From Gemmataceae bacterium (GTDB taxonomy: Bacteria > Planctomycetota > Planctomycetia > Gemmatales > Gemmataceae): a stretch of DNA of 64,000 nt. The notes under the pieces were generated by a model. The model was given only the letters and a program-made list of their open reading frames with translations. It made no database searches and was not told the DNA's origin. Shown in pieces: positions 46,802-55,888 of the stretch. The translations under genes and the position numbers were made by a program. The first letter of the stretch is position 1. The number at the start of each line of letters is the position of its first letter. Location of the stretch: positions 1 through 64,000 of the forward strand of contig JAKEET010000012.1 of NCBI GenBank assembly GCA_022616435.1, written 5' to 3'.

Positions 46802-47194
46802 ATGAAACGCGCATTCGATCATGTCGGTCTCTGGGCCACCGAGCCCCAGCCCGGCGAGTTCTGGGTGGAGTTCAGCAAGGTGTGGGTGACCAATCCACGC
46901 GCTCATCCGCAGCGGATCGAGTACCTGCGGCCGCTCGAAAAACCGGACGTGCCGCCGGAGCAAGCCGGCCTGTGGAAGCTGTGGAACCGGCCGCACGTCG
47001 CGTTCCGGGTGGACAGCTTGCAGGAGTGGTTGAACGGGGAAGAGGTGATTTTTGGCCCGTTCGATCCGGGCGGCTTCGCGCAGGTGGCGTTCATCCTCAA
47101 GGACGGGCTGGTGATCGAGTACCTGGAGTACTACGATCTGAGCCACTGGTTTGGGCAGCCCAATCCGCCGGGGTGGGAACCGGATCCGTACTAG
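46802..47194 (+). CDS. VOC/glyoxalase-like protein
   Basis: A 130-residue protein: FDHVGLWATEPQPGEFWVEF, RPHVAFRVDSLQEWLNGEEV and FAQVAFILKDGLVIEYLEYY fit a single vicinal-oxygen-chelate module with HV and E metal-ligand positions. Substrate unknown. ATG 46802 is 10 bases after the pseudogene stop. Confidence 0.7.
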   Translation: MKRAFDHVGLWATEPQPGEFWVEFSKVWVTNPRAHPQRIEYLRPLEKPDVPPEQAGLWKLWNRPHVAFRVDSLQEWLNGEEVIFGPFDPGGFAQVAFILKDGLVIEYLEYYDLSHWFGQPNPPGWEPDPY

Positions 47195-47215
47195 ATGAGC
47201 GCGCGTGATTCTGCC

Positions 47216-47355
47216 GCACCAACCCGAAGCGTAAGCGAGGGATTTCGCCTGCTCCCCTCGCTTACGCTTCGGGTTGGTGCAGCGGCGCCATGGCTGGATT
47301 TGATCTTGGACGCGAGGACCGCCCTCGCGCCCTCGCTTACGCTTCGGGTTGGTGC
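47216..47355. repeat. GCACCAACCCGAAGCGTAAG repeat, three copies
   Basis: Copy 1 at 47216-47241, inverted copies at 47255-47280 and 47330-47355. Same family as 56981-57042. The repeat encodes the peptide NPKRKRG or SLAYASGW in different frames, which can mislead gene callers. Confidence 0.9.
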
Positions 47356-47394
47356 GGCGGCGCCATGGAGCGGCGGAATTCGCGAGAATCCCGC

Positions 47395-49935
47395 TCACTT
47401 CACAATCGCCACGCTGAACTTGGCCTCGTGCACCACCGGCAGCGTGTCGTTGAACATCGCCGTGACGCGCACGGTGACCGAGGCGTTGCTTCCCGCCGGC
47501 GTGCCCGGCGCCGCGGACAGCATCAGCTTCGCTTCGTCGGCGCCGGCCTTGATCGTGACGGCGCTGGCGGCGATCCCTTTTGTCGCTTTCGGGTCGATCT
47601 CGACCTTGAACGGCCCGTCGTAGCCGAACTGCCGGGCGATCTTGATGACCACCTCCGTTTGACCGCCCGCCTTGATCTTGGGATTGTTCTGCGGCGCCGC
47701 GACCTTGGCCAGTTGCTTGGGCACGATGGTCACGGCAATCGGCGGCGCCGTCTGCACGATGTTCCGCGGGGCGCCCGGCTTGGGCTGCTGGTTGGGCGGC
47801 GGCGGCTGCGTCTGGCCGCGCAGCACCACGGTGTAGTTCCCGGGCAACACAGTCGTCTTGCTGTCGAGGTTGATCGTCCCCTTCTGCCCGGAGCCGATCG
47901 TCACGGGCTGCAGGGCCATGCCGGTGGGCAACGCCAGCGCGGTGATCTGAACGTTTCCCTTGTAATCGTTCGCCGTCACTTGCAACGGAATCGAGATGCG
48001 GTTGCCCTGGGGCACGGTGAATTGCGTCTTCTCGGCCGCCAGTGTGTACGGCGCCTTGTCGCGCACGGCCACGATCAGCTCGCGATCGAGTCGGGTCACG
48101 GTCGGCGTGTTCTGCTGCTGCTGGTTGACCGACCAGGTGATGCTGGCGGCGCGGACTTCGCGGCTGATTTTCTTGCCGCCGATCGTCGCCGCGGCCATGA
48201 GCCGGATCGGTCCGACATAGGGCGGCGCATCCGCGGCGGCGCTGATGACGGCCGCGGCTTGCTTCTGGTTGCCGGCGATGACCTGGGGGCGCATGGTCAG
48301 TCCCTTCGGCAGCTTCTCGGCCGCGATCGTGACGTCGCCGGTGAAGCCGCCGCTGCGCCCGACGAAGATCGTGAAGCCCTGGTGCCCGGTTTGCCCCAGG
48401 ACGACGCTGTCGATCTGGAAATTCGACATCGGCATGGCGATCACGCGGAAATCGGGCTCGTCCGGGCCGATGCGGACCGTGTAGACGTGGCGCGGACCGT
48501 AGTTCAAGAACGCTTCCTTGCTGCTGACCACGAGCGTGTACACGCCGTCGGCCGGCGCCGTGAAGCGCAGCCGCGGCGGATCGTCGCTGCGGTTGAAGAG
48601 CTGCGGGGCCAGGATGTCGGGGTTGTCGTCCTGATCGGCGAGCTTGTCGCCCTTGGCGTTGTGCACCGTGAACTCCATGTCCATCGCCGACCCGAGGCGG
48701 TCGGCAAACAGCTCGATGCTCAGGACCTGGCCGTTCCCGGCCCGGAAACGGTAGCAATCGCGGTCGCCTTTTTTCTCGACGCGGCCACCGATCTCACAGG
48801 GCGTCGGCACGTCCTGGGCTTGTGCCAGGGAGTCGTTGGCGTCGTTGTCGATGACCAGCGCTCCCCTGGCGATGCCGACCAGCGCCGGGTTCGAAACGCC
48901 GGCATCGTTCCTGAGCCGATGTTCGAACCCGTCCAGGAGCGCGCTCGGCGGCGGCACGAAGCCGCGGAAGGCGAGCCGTTGCGGCGCCAGCGGATCGCCC
49001 AGCGGATCGCCCGGCGCCTTGACCGCGACCACGGCTTTCTCCAGCGGCCGCTCGTCGAGCGTCGCCTTGGGATCGAGTACGCCGCCGGGAAGATTGCGGC
49101 CATGGACGGTGACCTTCGTGCCTCTGCCGGCCTCGACCAGCGGCGGAAAGACGGCGTCGATCCACGGCGCCGTGCCGACGCTCAGGCGGTAGAAGTAATC
49201 CGGTCCACCCTGCGTGTAGGTGAAGCTGCACACGCGAATGTAATAGTCGCCGTCGGCGGGAAGGAGCGCGTCGGCGACGGCGTCGTTGTTCGCGTAGCCG
49301 CGGCTGAAGCCGAGCTGCCGGGCGGCGGCGTCGCTGCTGAAGACCTGAACGAGAGCGGGCAGCTTGCTGTCGACGCTGGTGGTCAAGCAGCTCACGACCA
49401 CGCGCTGGCCCTTGCGGCCCGTGAAGACGAAGTAGTCGACGTCGGTCGGCGTGCTGATGACGCCGCTGACGGTGGTGTTGAGTTCGATCCTGTGGGCGAC
49501 GGGAACGTCGTCGTTGGTCTCCTTTTCGACGACTTCGTCGAGGTCGCCGACCACGAACGCGCGCGGGTTGCTGACGCCCCCCTTGGTGACGACGCGAAGG
49601 TCGTGCGTGCCGAGCGGTGCATTGCCGGGAATGGCGACCCTGAATTTCCGGTTCATCACCGCGGGCGCTTTGCCGCCTTTGGTCTTTGCCTTTGGGTCCT
49701 TCGGCGCATCGGCGGCCGCAAGCACTTCGACCCTGGCGCCCGGGAAGCTGAAATACAGGCCTTCGACGTTGTTGAGCTCTTGCCCGGTGACGGTGAAGTC
49801 CACGGTGGCGCCCGCCTTGGCGCCGGGCGGCATCACCACGGTGATGCGCGGCGGCGGCGCGGATTGGGCCCAGAGCGTGCCGGTGGCCAGCGATGGGCAC
49901 ACCAGGGCCAGCAGCGCGAGTCGAAATTGGTGCAT
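47395..49935 (-). CDS. Exported PPC-domain protein
   Basis: An 846-residue secreted protein: signal peptide (LALLALVCPSLATGTLWAQ), an IPT/TIG-like start (TVVMPPGAKAGATVDFTVTG), a PPC domain (KETNDDVPVAHRIELNTTVS), a second IPT/PPC set (around ERPLEKAVVAVKAPGD and IDNDANDSLAQAQDVPTPCE), and further Ig-like beta domains to the end. Such proteins are frequent in planctomycetes, probably binding or presenting material on the cell surface. No catalytic motif was found. Confidence 0.85.
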   Translation of the reverse strand: MHQFRLALLALVCPSLATGTLWAQSAPPPRITVVMPPGAKAGATVDFTVTGQELNNVEGLYFSFPGARVEVLAAADAPKDPKAKTKGGKAPAVMNRKFRVAIPGNAPLGTHDLRVVTKGGVSNPRAFVVGDLDEVVEKETNDDVPVAHRIELNTTVSGVISTPTDVDYFVFTGRKGQRVVVSCLTTSVDSKLPALVQVFSSDAAARQLGFSRGYANNDAVADALLPADGDYYIRVCSFTYTQGGPDYFYRLSVGTAPWIDAVFPPLVEAGRGTKVTVHGRNLPGGVLDPKATLDERPLEKAVVAVKAPGDPLGDPLAPQRLAFRGFVPPPSALLDGFEHRLRNDAGVSNPALVGIARGALVIDNDANDSLAQAQDVPTPCEIGGRVEKKGDRDCYRFRAGNGQVLSIELFADRLGSAMDMEFTVHNAKGDKLADQDDNPDILAPQLFNRSDDPPRLRFTAPADGVYTLVVSSKEAFLNYGPRHVYTVRIGPDEPDFRVIAMPMSNFQIDSVVLGQTGHQGFTIFVGRSGGFTGDVTIAAEKLPKGLTMRPQVIAGNQKQAAAVISAAADAPPYVGPIRLMAAATIGGKKISREVRAASITWSVNQQQQNTPTVTRLDRELIVAVRDKAPYTLAAEKTQFTVPQGNRISIPLQVTANDYKGNVQITALALPTGMALQPVTIGSGQKGTINLDSKTTVLPGNYTVVLRGQTQPPPPNQQPKPGAPRNIVQTAPPIAVTIVPKQLAKVAAPQNNPKIKAGGQTEVVIKIARQFGYDGPFKVEIDPKATKGIAASAVTIKAGADEAKLMLSAAPGTPAGSNASVTVRVTAMFNDTLPVVHEAKFSVAIVK

Positions 49936-50079
49936 GGTGATTTTCCCCCCAGGGCGGATCGAACGCGAGTGCTTCCCTCAGGGTAACCTGCGGCCTAGCC
50001 AAGCGGCAAGGGTGTTTCGAACCTGCTGACCACCGGTGTTGCGACAGCGGAGCTGACCCGCTCGGGGCGACGGCGCTTC

Positions 50080-50343
50080 GTTTAGCCCCGGTTCGCAGAA
50101 CCGGGGCGGACCCCATCCCGCACCGCCACCGTAAACCCGTCATCCCGACCCCAACCAGGTCACCAATTGCACGCCCGGTCCACCGCTTCGATTCGATTAG
50201 CTACGTTCACCCCAACCCCGTCGCCAAACGGCCCCCGACTGATATGACGCGTGCCGTTTGGTGACGGGGTGGGGTCGGGAGTGGCGGTGGAAGGGAGAGG
50301 CGCGGGATTCCGTCCGCCCCGGTTCTGCGAACCGGGGCTAAAC
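50080..50343. repeat. Nested inverted repeats, GTTTAGCCCCGGTTCGCAGA family
   Basis: Outer arms 50080-50109 and 50314-50343 enclose an inner inverted pair (CCCGTCGCCAAACGGC at about 50217-50232 with 50253-50268). This accounts for much of the 735-bp gap 49936-50670; bases 50344-50670 show no other feature. Confidence 0.85.
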
Positions 50344-50670
50344 GAATCGATCCCGTTTTGATGACGGGTGGTCCACCGAAAACCCACGTCAGAATTTTTC
50401 CAGATTATCTGTCTTGCCACTTCCTGGGCAGGGTTCTATATCAGGGCAAAGTTAGCAAATGTTAACTTTCCTCAAACTGGAAAGTTCAGGTCATCGGGGA
50501 AGCTCACAGCAACTGGACAATCCACGCTGTAGCCGGTGACCCTTTTCAGGTTCGGCGCCTGCCTTAAACGAGCGTTCCGCTGCCCGCCGTTTCGCTCGCT
50601 GCAATCTTTCGTCGCCCCGGCTCCGTGTTTCATCGTGTTTCCACAACTTGATTTCCATGGAGGAAGTCCC

Positions 50671-51831
50671 ATGTTCCGCGCTCTCCCGTTAGCTCTCGCT
50701 ATCTTCGCCCTCGCCAGCCCCATGGCCGATGCGCAGCCTGCCGAGGCGCAGCCTGCCGAGGCACAGCGAAAGCCCACGCTCCGCCTGGTGGGCGACCAGA
50801 AGCACTCGCTGTACATGGCGTTCTGGCCCAAGAGCAAAGACCCCTGGTTAAACGAGCTCAAGAACAAGGACGTCATCTTCTACAACGACAGCGTCATGCC
50901 CGCCGCCTACCAGGACTGGGACGGCGGTTTGCAGGGCTTGCACAGCCCTTCGTACAACATCAGCGCCGTCCGCAGCGAGCCGATCGGCAACGCCAACCGC
51001 GAATTCCCGTGGGGATCGCCGGCCGGGTTGCACGACAGCCCCAACTTCAAGGCGTTTCGCTTCGTCAGCATTCCTGAAGGGAAGTCGATCACCTGGTGGC
51101 GGGAGCGCCTGCCCCGCGACTCGCGCGGCAGCTTCGTCTGGCAATACCCCGCCGGCACCACCTTCGGCGAAATCCTGCTCGTCACCGACCCGGACGGCTA
51201 CGACTGGACCTTCGAGCTCCGCACCCGCACCCGCACCGACAAGGGCTGGACCATGAACGCTTTCCGCCCGTTCACCACGCAAGCGGAGCTGGCCGCGCGG
51301 ATCCGGCAACTGGAGCCGAAGTGGCGCGACGCGCCGGAGCTGGCCAAGATCGTCAACGGCGAGGCCGAGCACGAGGAAACGGTGCGGCTGACGAACAACC
51401 ACGACTTGATCACCTTCGACGCCACCGCCTTGACGACGCGGTTGCCGAAGATCGACCACGCCCTGGTCCGCAAGCTGCTCGACACGCCGTTCAAGTCGGC
51501 CCTGGGCCAGGAGTGGAAGAAGGGGTCCGACGGCGCCGAGGCGTTCGCGCCGACGACCGAGGCGGCCTTCCACATCGTGCCGAAGAACTACAAGGGGGGC
51601 TTCGTGGAAGTGTCGAGCGCGTCGTGCATGCGCTGCCACGATTCGACGCTCAAGCACGCGCGCGACTTCCAGGCCTTCCGCGACTGGTACGGCCGGGTCC
51701 GCGGCTCGGACAACATCTTCTCGTTCCACATCTTCGAGCCGGGGAGCATCTCCTACAACGGCTTCGGCAACGAGCCGCGGCTGCGCCAGGAGCTGGTGGA
51801 CGCCGGCCTGCTGGAGCAGTGGGTGGAGTAA
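50671..51831 (+). CDS. Exported monohaem cytochrome c-like protein
   Basis: A 386-residue protein with signal peptide (MFRALPLALAIFALASPMAD) and a tandem AQPAEAQPAEAQ stretch right behind it (15-bp repeat at 50731-50760). The single CxxCH haem motif is CMRCH near residue 320, in VSSASCMRCHDSTLKHARDF. The rest does not match a known cytochrome fold that I can name. ATG 50671 follows GGAGGAAGTCCC, an excellent ribosome site. Confidence 0.8.
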   Translation: MFRALPLALAIFALASPMADAQPAEAQPAEAQRKPTLRLVGDQKHSLYMAFWPKSKDPWLNELKNKDVIFYNDSVMPAAYQDWDGGLQGLHSPSYNISAVRSEPIGNANREFPWGSPAGLHDSPNFKAFRFVSIPEGKSITWWRERLPRDSRGSFVWQYPAGTTFGEILLVTDPDGYDWTFELRTRTRTDKGWTMNAFRPFTTQAELAARIRQLEPKWRDAPELAKIVNGEAEHEETVRLTNNHDLITFDATALTTRLPKIDHALVRKLLDTPFKSALGQEWKKGSDGAEAFAPTTEAAFHIVPKNYKGGFVEVSSASCMRCHDSTLKHARDFQAFRDWYGRVRGSDNIFSFHIFEPGSISYNGFGNEPRLRQELVDAGLLEQWVE

Positions 51832-51862
51832 AGCCGGATTGTTCACCACGGATTGCACTGTT

Positions 51863-51944
51863 CCGAAAAGGTGTCTGGACCCTTGCCGCCGCGACGTAGA
51901 ATAACGACCTGCGACGCGAAATCAGGGGTCCAGACACCTTTCGG
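51863..51944. repeat. CCGAAAAGGTGTCTGGACCC inverted repeat
   Basis: Left arm 51863-51882 is matched by the inverted arm 51926-51944. It resembles RAYT-linked REP palindromes and the 27853-27912 copy in layout. No transposase lies nearby. Confidence 0.8.
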
Positions 51945-52105
51945 ACAGCGTCAGCCTGGAAAGGCTGACCTACGAATGCGAGAAACGCCGCCGCCCTTCG
52001 CGCCAGCCCATCTCTTCCGAACGCCGTCGAAAACCCTTACAATGAGACGGTCCTGTTCTCTCCGCGTGCATGCCGCCGGCGTCGCCGCGGCGGCGAAGAT
52101 GGTCC

Positions 52106-53272
52106 ATGACCGCCTCGTTGCCTCTGCTCGAAACCAACCGTGAGCTGCGCCGCGGCATCCTCGATGTGCCGGCGGAGGAGTTGCGCGCCTGGCTGGCCGA
52201 GCACGGCGAACAACCGCTGCGCGCCAGGCAGGTGCGGCGCTGGCTGCTCGCCGGCGGCGCGGAATCGTTCGAGGCCATGAGCGACCTTCCCAAGACGCTG
52301 CGCGAACGGCTCACCGAATCGTTCGTCCCGTTCGCCGGCAAGGTCGTCCGCCACCTGGAAGCCGACGACGGCACCCACAAGCTGCTGGTGAAGCTGGCCG
52401 ACGGTCAGCTCATCGAATGCGTGCTGATCCAGGAGGACAAGCGGCGGACGGCGTGCATCAGCACCCAGGTCGGCTGCGGCATGGGCTGCGTGTTCTGCGC
52501 CAGCGGCCTGGCGGGGGTCGAACGCAACCTGAGCGCCGGCGAAATGCTCGAGCAGCTGGTCCGGCTGCGCAACCTGCCCTTGTGGCGCGGCTCGGCTCGC
52601 GCACCCAGTGACGTGGGGGCAGCCGGGGGGGCTTCGAAGACTCAGCCCCGGCCACGCGTCGAACGGCCACTTGTGGAGCGCCTGACCAACATCGTCGTCA
52701 TGGGCATGGGCGAGCCGCTCGCCAACCTCGACCATCTGGTGGCGGCCCTCGACGTGGCCGGCGCCAAGGACGGCCTCGGCGTCGGCGCCCGGCACATCAC
52801 CATCTCGACGGTCGGGCTCCCCGCGAAGATGCGCCGGCTCGCCGACCTGGACAAGCAGTATCATCTGGCGGTGTCGCTGCACGCCCCCAACGACGCCGTG
52901 CGCGACCGGATCGTCCCCACCAACGACAAGACCGGGCTGGCGGCGATCCTGGAAGCCGCCGATTATTTCTTTCAAAACACCGGCCGGCAAGTTACTTTTG
53001 AATACGTTCTCTTGCGCGGGATCAACGACGACGTGACGCACGCCCGGGAGCTGGCCCGCTTGCTCGACGGCCGGCGGGCGCACGTGAACCTCATCCCGTT
53101 CAACGACGTGCCGGGTCTGCCGTATCGCCGGCCCACGCCCGAGGCGCTGGCCGCCTTCCTCGGACCGCTGAAGCAGCAGGGCATCAGCGTCAAGGTCCGC
53201 AAACGCAAAGGCGCACAGATCGACGCGGCCTGCGGACAGTTAAGAAGGTCGTCATTGGTCATTCGTCATTAG
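52106..53272 (+). CDS. rlmN: 23S rRNA (adenine2503-C2)-methyltransferase RlmN
   Basis: A 388-residue radical-SAM methyltransferase of 23S rRNA A2503 (and some tRNAs). The CxxxCxxC site is CGMGCVFCASG, the second conserved region is VVMGMGEPLANLDHL, and later VSLHAPNDAVRDRIVP and RKRKGAQIDAACGQLR, with the acceptor cysteine in AACGQLR. Residues about 169-190 (SARAPSDVGAAGGASKTQPR) come from a dispersed repeat (52627-52657). The last 7 residues are read from an AT-richer inverted repeat. Confidence 0.93.
   Translation: MTASLPLLETNRELRRGILDVPAEELRAWLAEHGEQPLRARQVRRWLLAGGAESFEAMSDLPKTLRERLTESFVPFAGKVVRHLEADDGTHKLLVKLADGQLIECVLIQEDKRRTACISTQVGCGMGCVFCASGLAGVERNLSAGEMLEQLVRLRNLPLWRGSARAPSDVGAAGGASKTQPRPRVERPLVERLTNIVVMGMGEPLANLDHLVAALDVAGAKDGLGVGARHITISTVGLPAKMRRLADLDKQYHLAVSLHAPNDAVRDRIVPTNDKTGLAAILEAADYFFQNTGRQVTFEYVLLRGINDDVTHARELARLLDGRRAHVNLIPFNDVPGLPYRRPTPEALAAFLGPLKQQGISVKVRKRKGAQIDAACGQLRRSSLVIRH
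52627..52657. repeat. Dispersed repeat inside rlmN
   Basis: GGGGCTTCGAAGACTCAGCC is nearly identical to 35018-35049. It is translated in frame between the radical-SAM and GEPL-type motifs. Confidence 0.8.
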
Positions 53273-53380
53273 TCATTGGTCATTCGTCGGGTCATCGGCG
53301 ATCGGTCCTGGTTGCCGACGAGATGCGAAATGTGACGGGCGTGATCCAATGACTAATGACTAATGACGAATGACCAGTGA
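53251..53380. repeat. GTCATTGGTCATTCG-type inverted simple-word arms
   Basis: Arm 53251-53287 is made of ATTGGTC/ATTCGTC words; arm 53346-53380 has the inverted words. The rlmN stop lies in the left arm. The layout resembles 214-702 and 24547-24661. Confidence 0.8.
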
Positions 53381-53455
53381 CTAAGCTGACCGAAACCCTC
53401 CCCGGCGGCGGCGGTTGGATAGGTGGAGGGCGGAACGGGCACGGGCGAGGCCTTC

Positions 53456-54133
53456 ATGGCCATGACCGGTGAAACCAGCACCCAACTGGCGCTGCGCGAC
53501 CCGGACATCCGCCTGATGCTGCGCGTCCGCAACGACGACTCGGCCGCCTTTGCCGAGCTGGTCGAGCTGTATCACCAGCGGCTGGTCACGATCATGCAGC
53601 ACCTGGTGAACAGCGCGGAGGAAGCGGAGGACCTGGCCCAGGAAGTGTTCCTGCGCGTCTTCCGGGGCCGGAAGAAGTATCATCCGCGGGCCAAATTCTC
53701 GACATGGCTGTTCACGATCGCCAACAACCTGGCCCTCAACGTCCTCCGCACCCGCCAGCGCAAGCCGGCGATCCCGCTCAACGTCCGCGACTCCGGTCCG
53801 CTCGGTCCGCGGCCGGCCGAACAACTGGTCCTCGACCGCGAGCGTTCGCCGCACGACCGCATGCAGCAGCAGGAGCTGGCGGCCATCGTCCAGCAGGCCC
53901 TGGGCACCTTGAACGAACGGCAGCGGGTCGCGGTCGTATTGAATAAGTTCGAGGACATGAACTACGCGGAGATCGCCGAGGTGATGGAGCTGACGACCAA
54001 GGCGGTCAAGTCGCTGTTGAGCCGGGCCCGCGAGAACTTGCGGATCGCCCTCAAGGACTACATCTACATGGAGCGCGGCCAGGCGGGGCAGGCGGAGCCG
54101 AAGGGCGCCGACGACGAGGAAGGCGAGGTTTGA
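53456..54133 (+). CDS. ECF sigma factor
   Basis: A 225-residue extracytoplasmic-function sigma factor: region 2 (FAELVELYHQRLVTIMQHLV, AEDLAQEVFLRVFRGRKKYH) and region 4 (LGTLNERQRVAVVLNKFEDM, YAEIAEVMELTTKAVKSLLS). A linker of 45 residues separates them and an acidic tail ends it. ATG 53456 is used; a GTG 11 codons upstream is possible. The anti-sigma gene starts 1 base after the stop, so the two are coupled. Confidence 0.92.
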   Translation: MAMTGETSTQLALRDPDIRLMLRVRNDDSAAFAELVELYHQRLVTIMQHLVNSAEEAEDLAQEVFLRVFRGRKKYHPRAKFSTWLFTIANNLALNVLRTRQRKPAIPLNVRDSGPLGPRPAEQLVLDRERSPHDRMQQQELAAIVQQALGTLNERQRVAVVLNKFEDMNYAEIAEVMELTTKAVKSLLSRARENLRIALKDYIYMERGQAGQAEPKGADDEEGEV

Positions 54134-54134
54134 C

Positions 54135-54629
54135 ATGTCAACACTCAACGACGACGATCGCGCCAACTTGACGGCTTACCTCGACGGCGAGCTGGACGAG
54201 GAGGCCGCGCAAGCCCTCGAAGCCAAGCTGAGCCAGGATGCGGCGGCGCGGGCCGAGGTCGAAGAGCTGCGGCAAGCGTGGACGATGCTCGATTACTTGC
54301 CGCGCTCGTCGCCGTCGGCCACGTTCACCCATCGCACGATGGAGAAGCTGTCGCTGGAGAAACTGCCGGTCGAGACCGGCAAGATGCCGGCGGCCGGCGG
54401 CTCGGTCTGGCTGTCGCCGGCCGGCTGGGCGGCGGCCGTGGCGGCGGCCCTGGCGCTGGGCTACGTGTCCAGCCAGCACCTGTGGCGTCCGGTCCCGGAC
54501 CCGGACGAGCCGCTGGTGAAGCACTTGCAGCTCATCGAAAAGTGGCGGGCCTACGAGGCGGTCGAGGACCTGGAATTCTTGAAGGCCCTGGATCATCCGG
54601 ATTACTTCGGAGACGATCTCGGATCATGA
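54135..54629 (+). CDS. Membrane anti-sigma factor, no zinc motif
   Basis: A 164-residue protein whose N-terminus (RANLTAYLDGELDEEAAQAL) is an anti-sigma domain of the ZAS shape but without the HxxxCxxC metal ligands. A membrane helix lies at about 93-113 and the C-terminus of about 50 residues would be outside. It probably holds the ECF factor at the membrane until a signal arrives. The next gene overlaps by 4 bases. Confidence 0.82.
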   Translation: MSTLNDDDRANLTAYLDGELDEEAAQALEAKLSQDAAARAEVEELRQAWTMLDYLPRSSPSATFTHRTMEKLSLEKLPVETGKMPAAGGSVWLSPAGWAAAVAAALALGYVSSQHLWRPVPDPDEPLVKHLQLIEKWRAYEAVEDLEFLKALDHPDYFGDDLGS

Positions 54630-55849
54630 AGCGCGTCGTGATCATCGTGGCGATGTTCTGCGTCGTGGCGCCGCTGGCCGTGGCGCCGCTGGCTGCCGTG
54701 CCGGAGCCGAGCGCGGACGAGGTGCAGGCCAATCGCCGGCGTCTGGAGCAGCTCCGCAAGCACCAGCCGGAGGCGCTGGAGAAGCTGCGCGCCGAGGCCA
54801 AGGAGTTTTTCGCGCTCCCCAAGGAGCGGCGCCAGCGGATCGTCGAGATGCACCGGGAGCTGCACAAGCAGGGCCCCGCCGCGCGGGCCCGCCTGTACCG
54901 GGTCCTCGATCGCTACGTCGATTGGCTCGAGGACCTCGACAAGCTCGACAAGGCCGCCTGGAAGAAGGTGGCCGAGACGACCGACAAGCAGAAACGTCTG
55001 GAGCTGCTGCGGCAACTCCGCGAACAGGAATGGACCAGGGACCAGCCGAAGGCGACGCGCGACCAGCTCGCGCAGTTGGAAGGCGACGCCCGCACGGCGT
55101 TGATCGCCAAGGAAAAGGCCGGCGAACGCCGCCGCCGCTTCGATTGGCTGGTCGCCAGGACGTTCTGGGCCGAGCTGGAGGCCGAAGTCAAGGGCCGGCG
55201 CACGTTGCCGACGCGCTCCACCGAGCTGCCGACGAGCGTGCAGAACTACGTGCGCGACTATCTGATGAAAATGTTCCTGAGCCAGGACGAAAAGGATGAG
55301 CTCGCGAAGTTTGAGGGGCAATGGCCGCAGTACCCGATGAAGCTGGTGGAGCTGGCCGACCGGCATCCGCCGGCGTTGCCGGGGCCGCTGGGACCGAAGC
55401 GTTTCGCGGAGCTGCCGGCGCGCGTGTACAGCAGCAAGGAGTTCCTGGGCATGGGGGCGGCGAAGTTGCTGAAGAAGGAGCCGCTGTCGGCGTGGGTCGG
55501 CAGGACCTTGAGAATCAAGGAAGGCGCCTGGCCCGACTTCGGCGTCGAGCTGGCCCGATTCGCCAGCCAGCGCGGGCACATGTTCGAGCATGAGTTTCTC
55601 GCGTACAAGCTCGATTGCCTGTCGCCGCCCATGCAGGATTTTGTGAAGAAGCAGCTGAAACCGGCGCTGGACGGCAAGGAGTCGTTGCGCCTCGTCGAGG
55701 CCTACGGCAAGTGGCCCGACTATCCCCAAACGATCCACGACCTGGCCCGGGACCATCATTTGCGGCCGCCGTGGTTCACGTTGCCCGCGCCCAAGGGCGA
55801 GAACTGGGAGAACTACCGGCTGCCGCGGCTGACGGGGCTGTCGCCGTGA
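54626..55849 (+). CDS. Exported helical protein of the sigma operon (DUF3106-like)
   Basis: A 407-residue protein with signal (VVIIVAMFCVVAPLAVAPLA) whose VAPLA pentapeptide is duplicated by a 15-bp tandem repeat (54665-54694). The mature part is Glu/Arg/Leu-rich helical (LEQLRKHQPEALEKLRAEAK, FFALPKERRQRIVEMHREL), similar to DUF3106-type periplasmic proteins. Coupled to the anti-sigma gene by ATGA overlap; it may be the signal sensor or the main target of the sigma system. Not established. Confidence 0.75.
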   Translation: MKRVVIIVAMFCVVAPLAVAPLAAVPEPSADEVQANRRRLEQLRKHQPEALEKLRAEAKEFFALPKERRQRIVEMHRELHKQGPAARARLYRVLDRYVDWLEDLDKLDKAAWKKVAETTDKQKRLELLRQLREQEWTRDQPKATRDQLAQLEGDARTALIAKEKAGERRRRFDWLVARTFWAELEAEVKGRRTLPTRSTELPTSVQNYVRDYLMKMFLSQDEKDELAKFEGQWPQYPMKLVELADRHPPALPGPLGPKRFAELPARVYSSKEFLGMGAAKLLKKEPLSAWVGRTLRIKEGAWPDFGVELARFASQRGHMFEHEFLAYKLDCLSPPMQDFVKKQLKPALDGKESLRLVEAYGKWPDYPQTIHDLARDHHLRPPWFTLPAPKGENWENYRLPRLTGLSP

Positions 55850-55888
55850 TGCGGTGAACGCCAAGCCGCCAGCGGCGGCGGACGGACT

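Noticed and set aside
47195-47395. ORFs containing NPKRKRG and LAYASGW peptides
   Set aside because: These peptides come from the dispersed repeat family and recur at 56981-57042; they are not genes.
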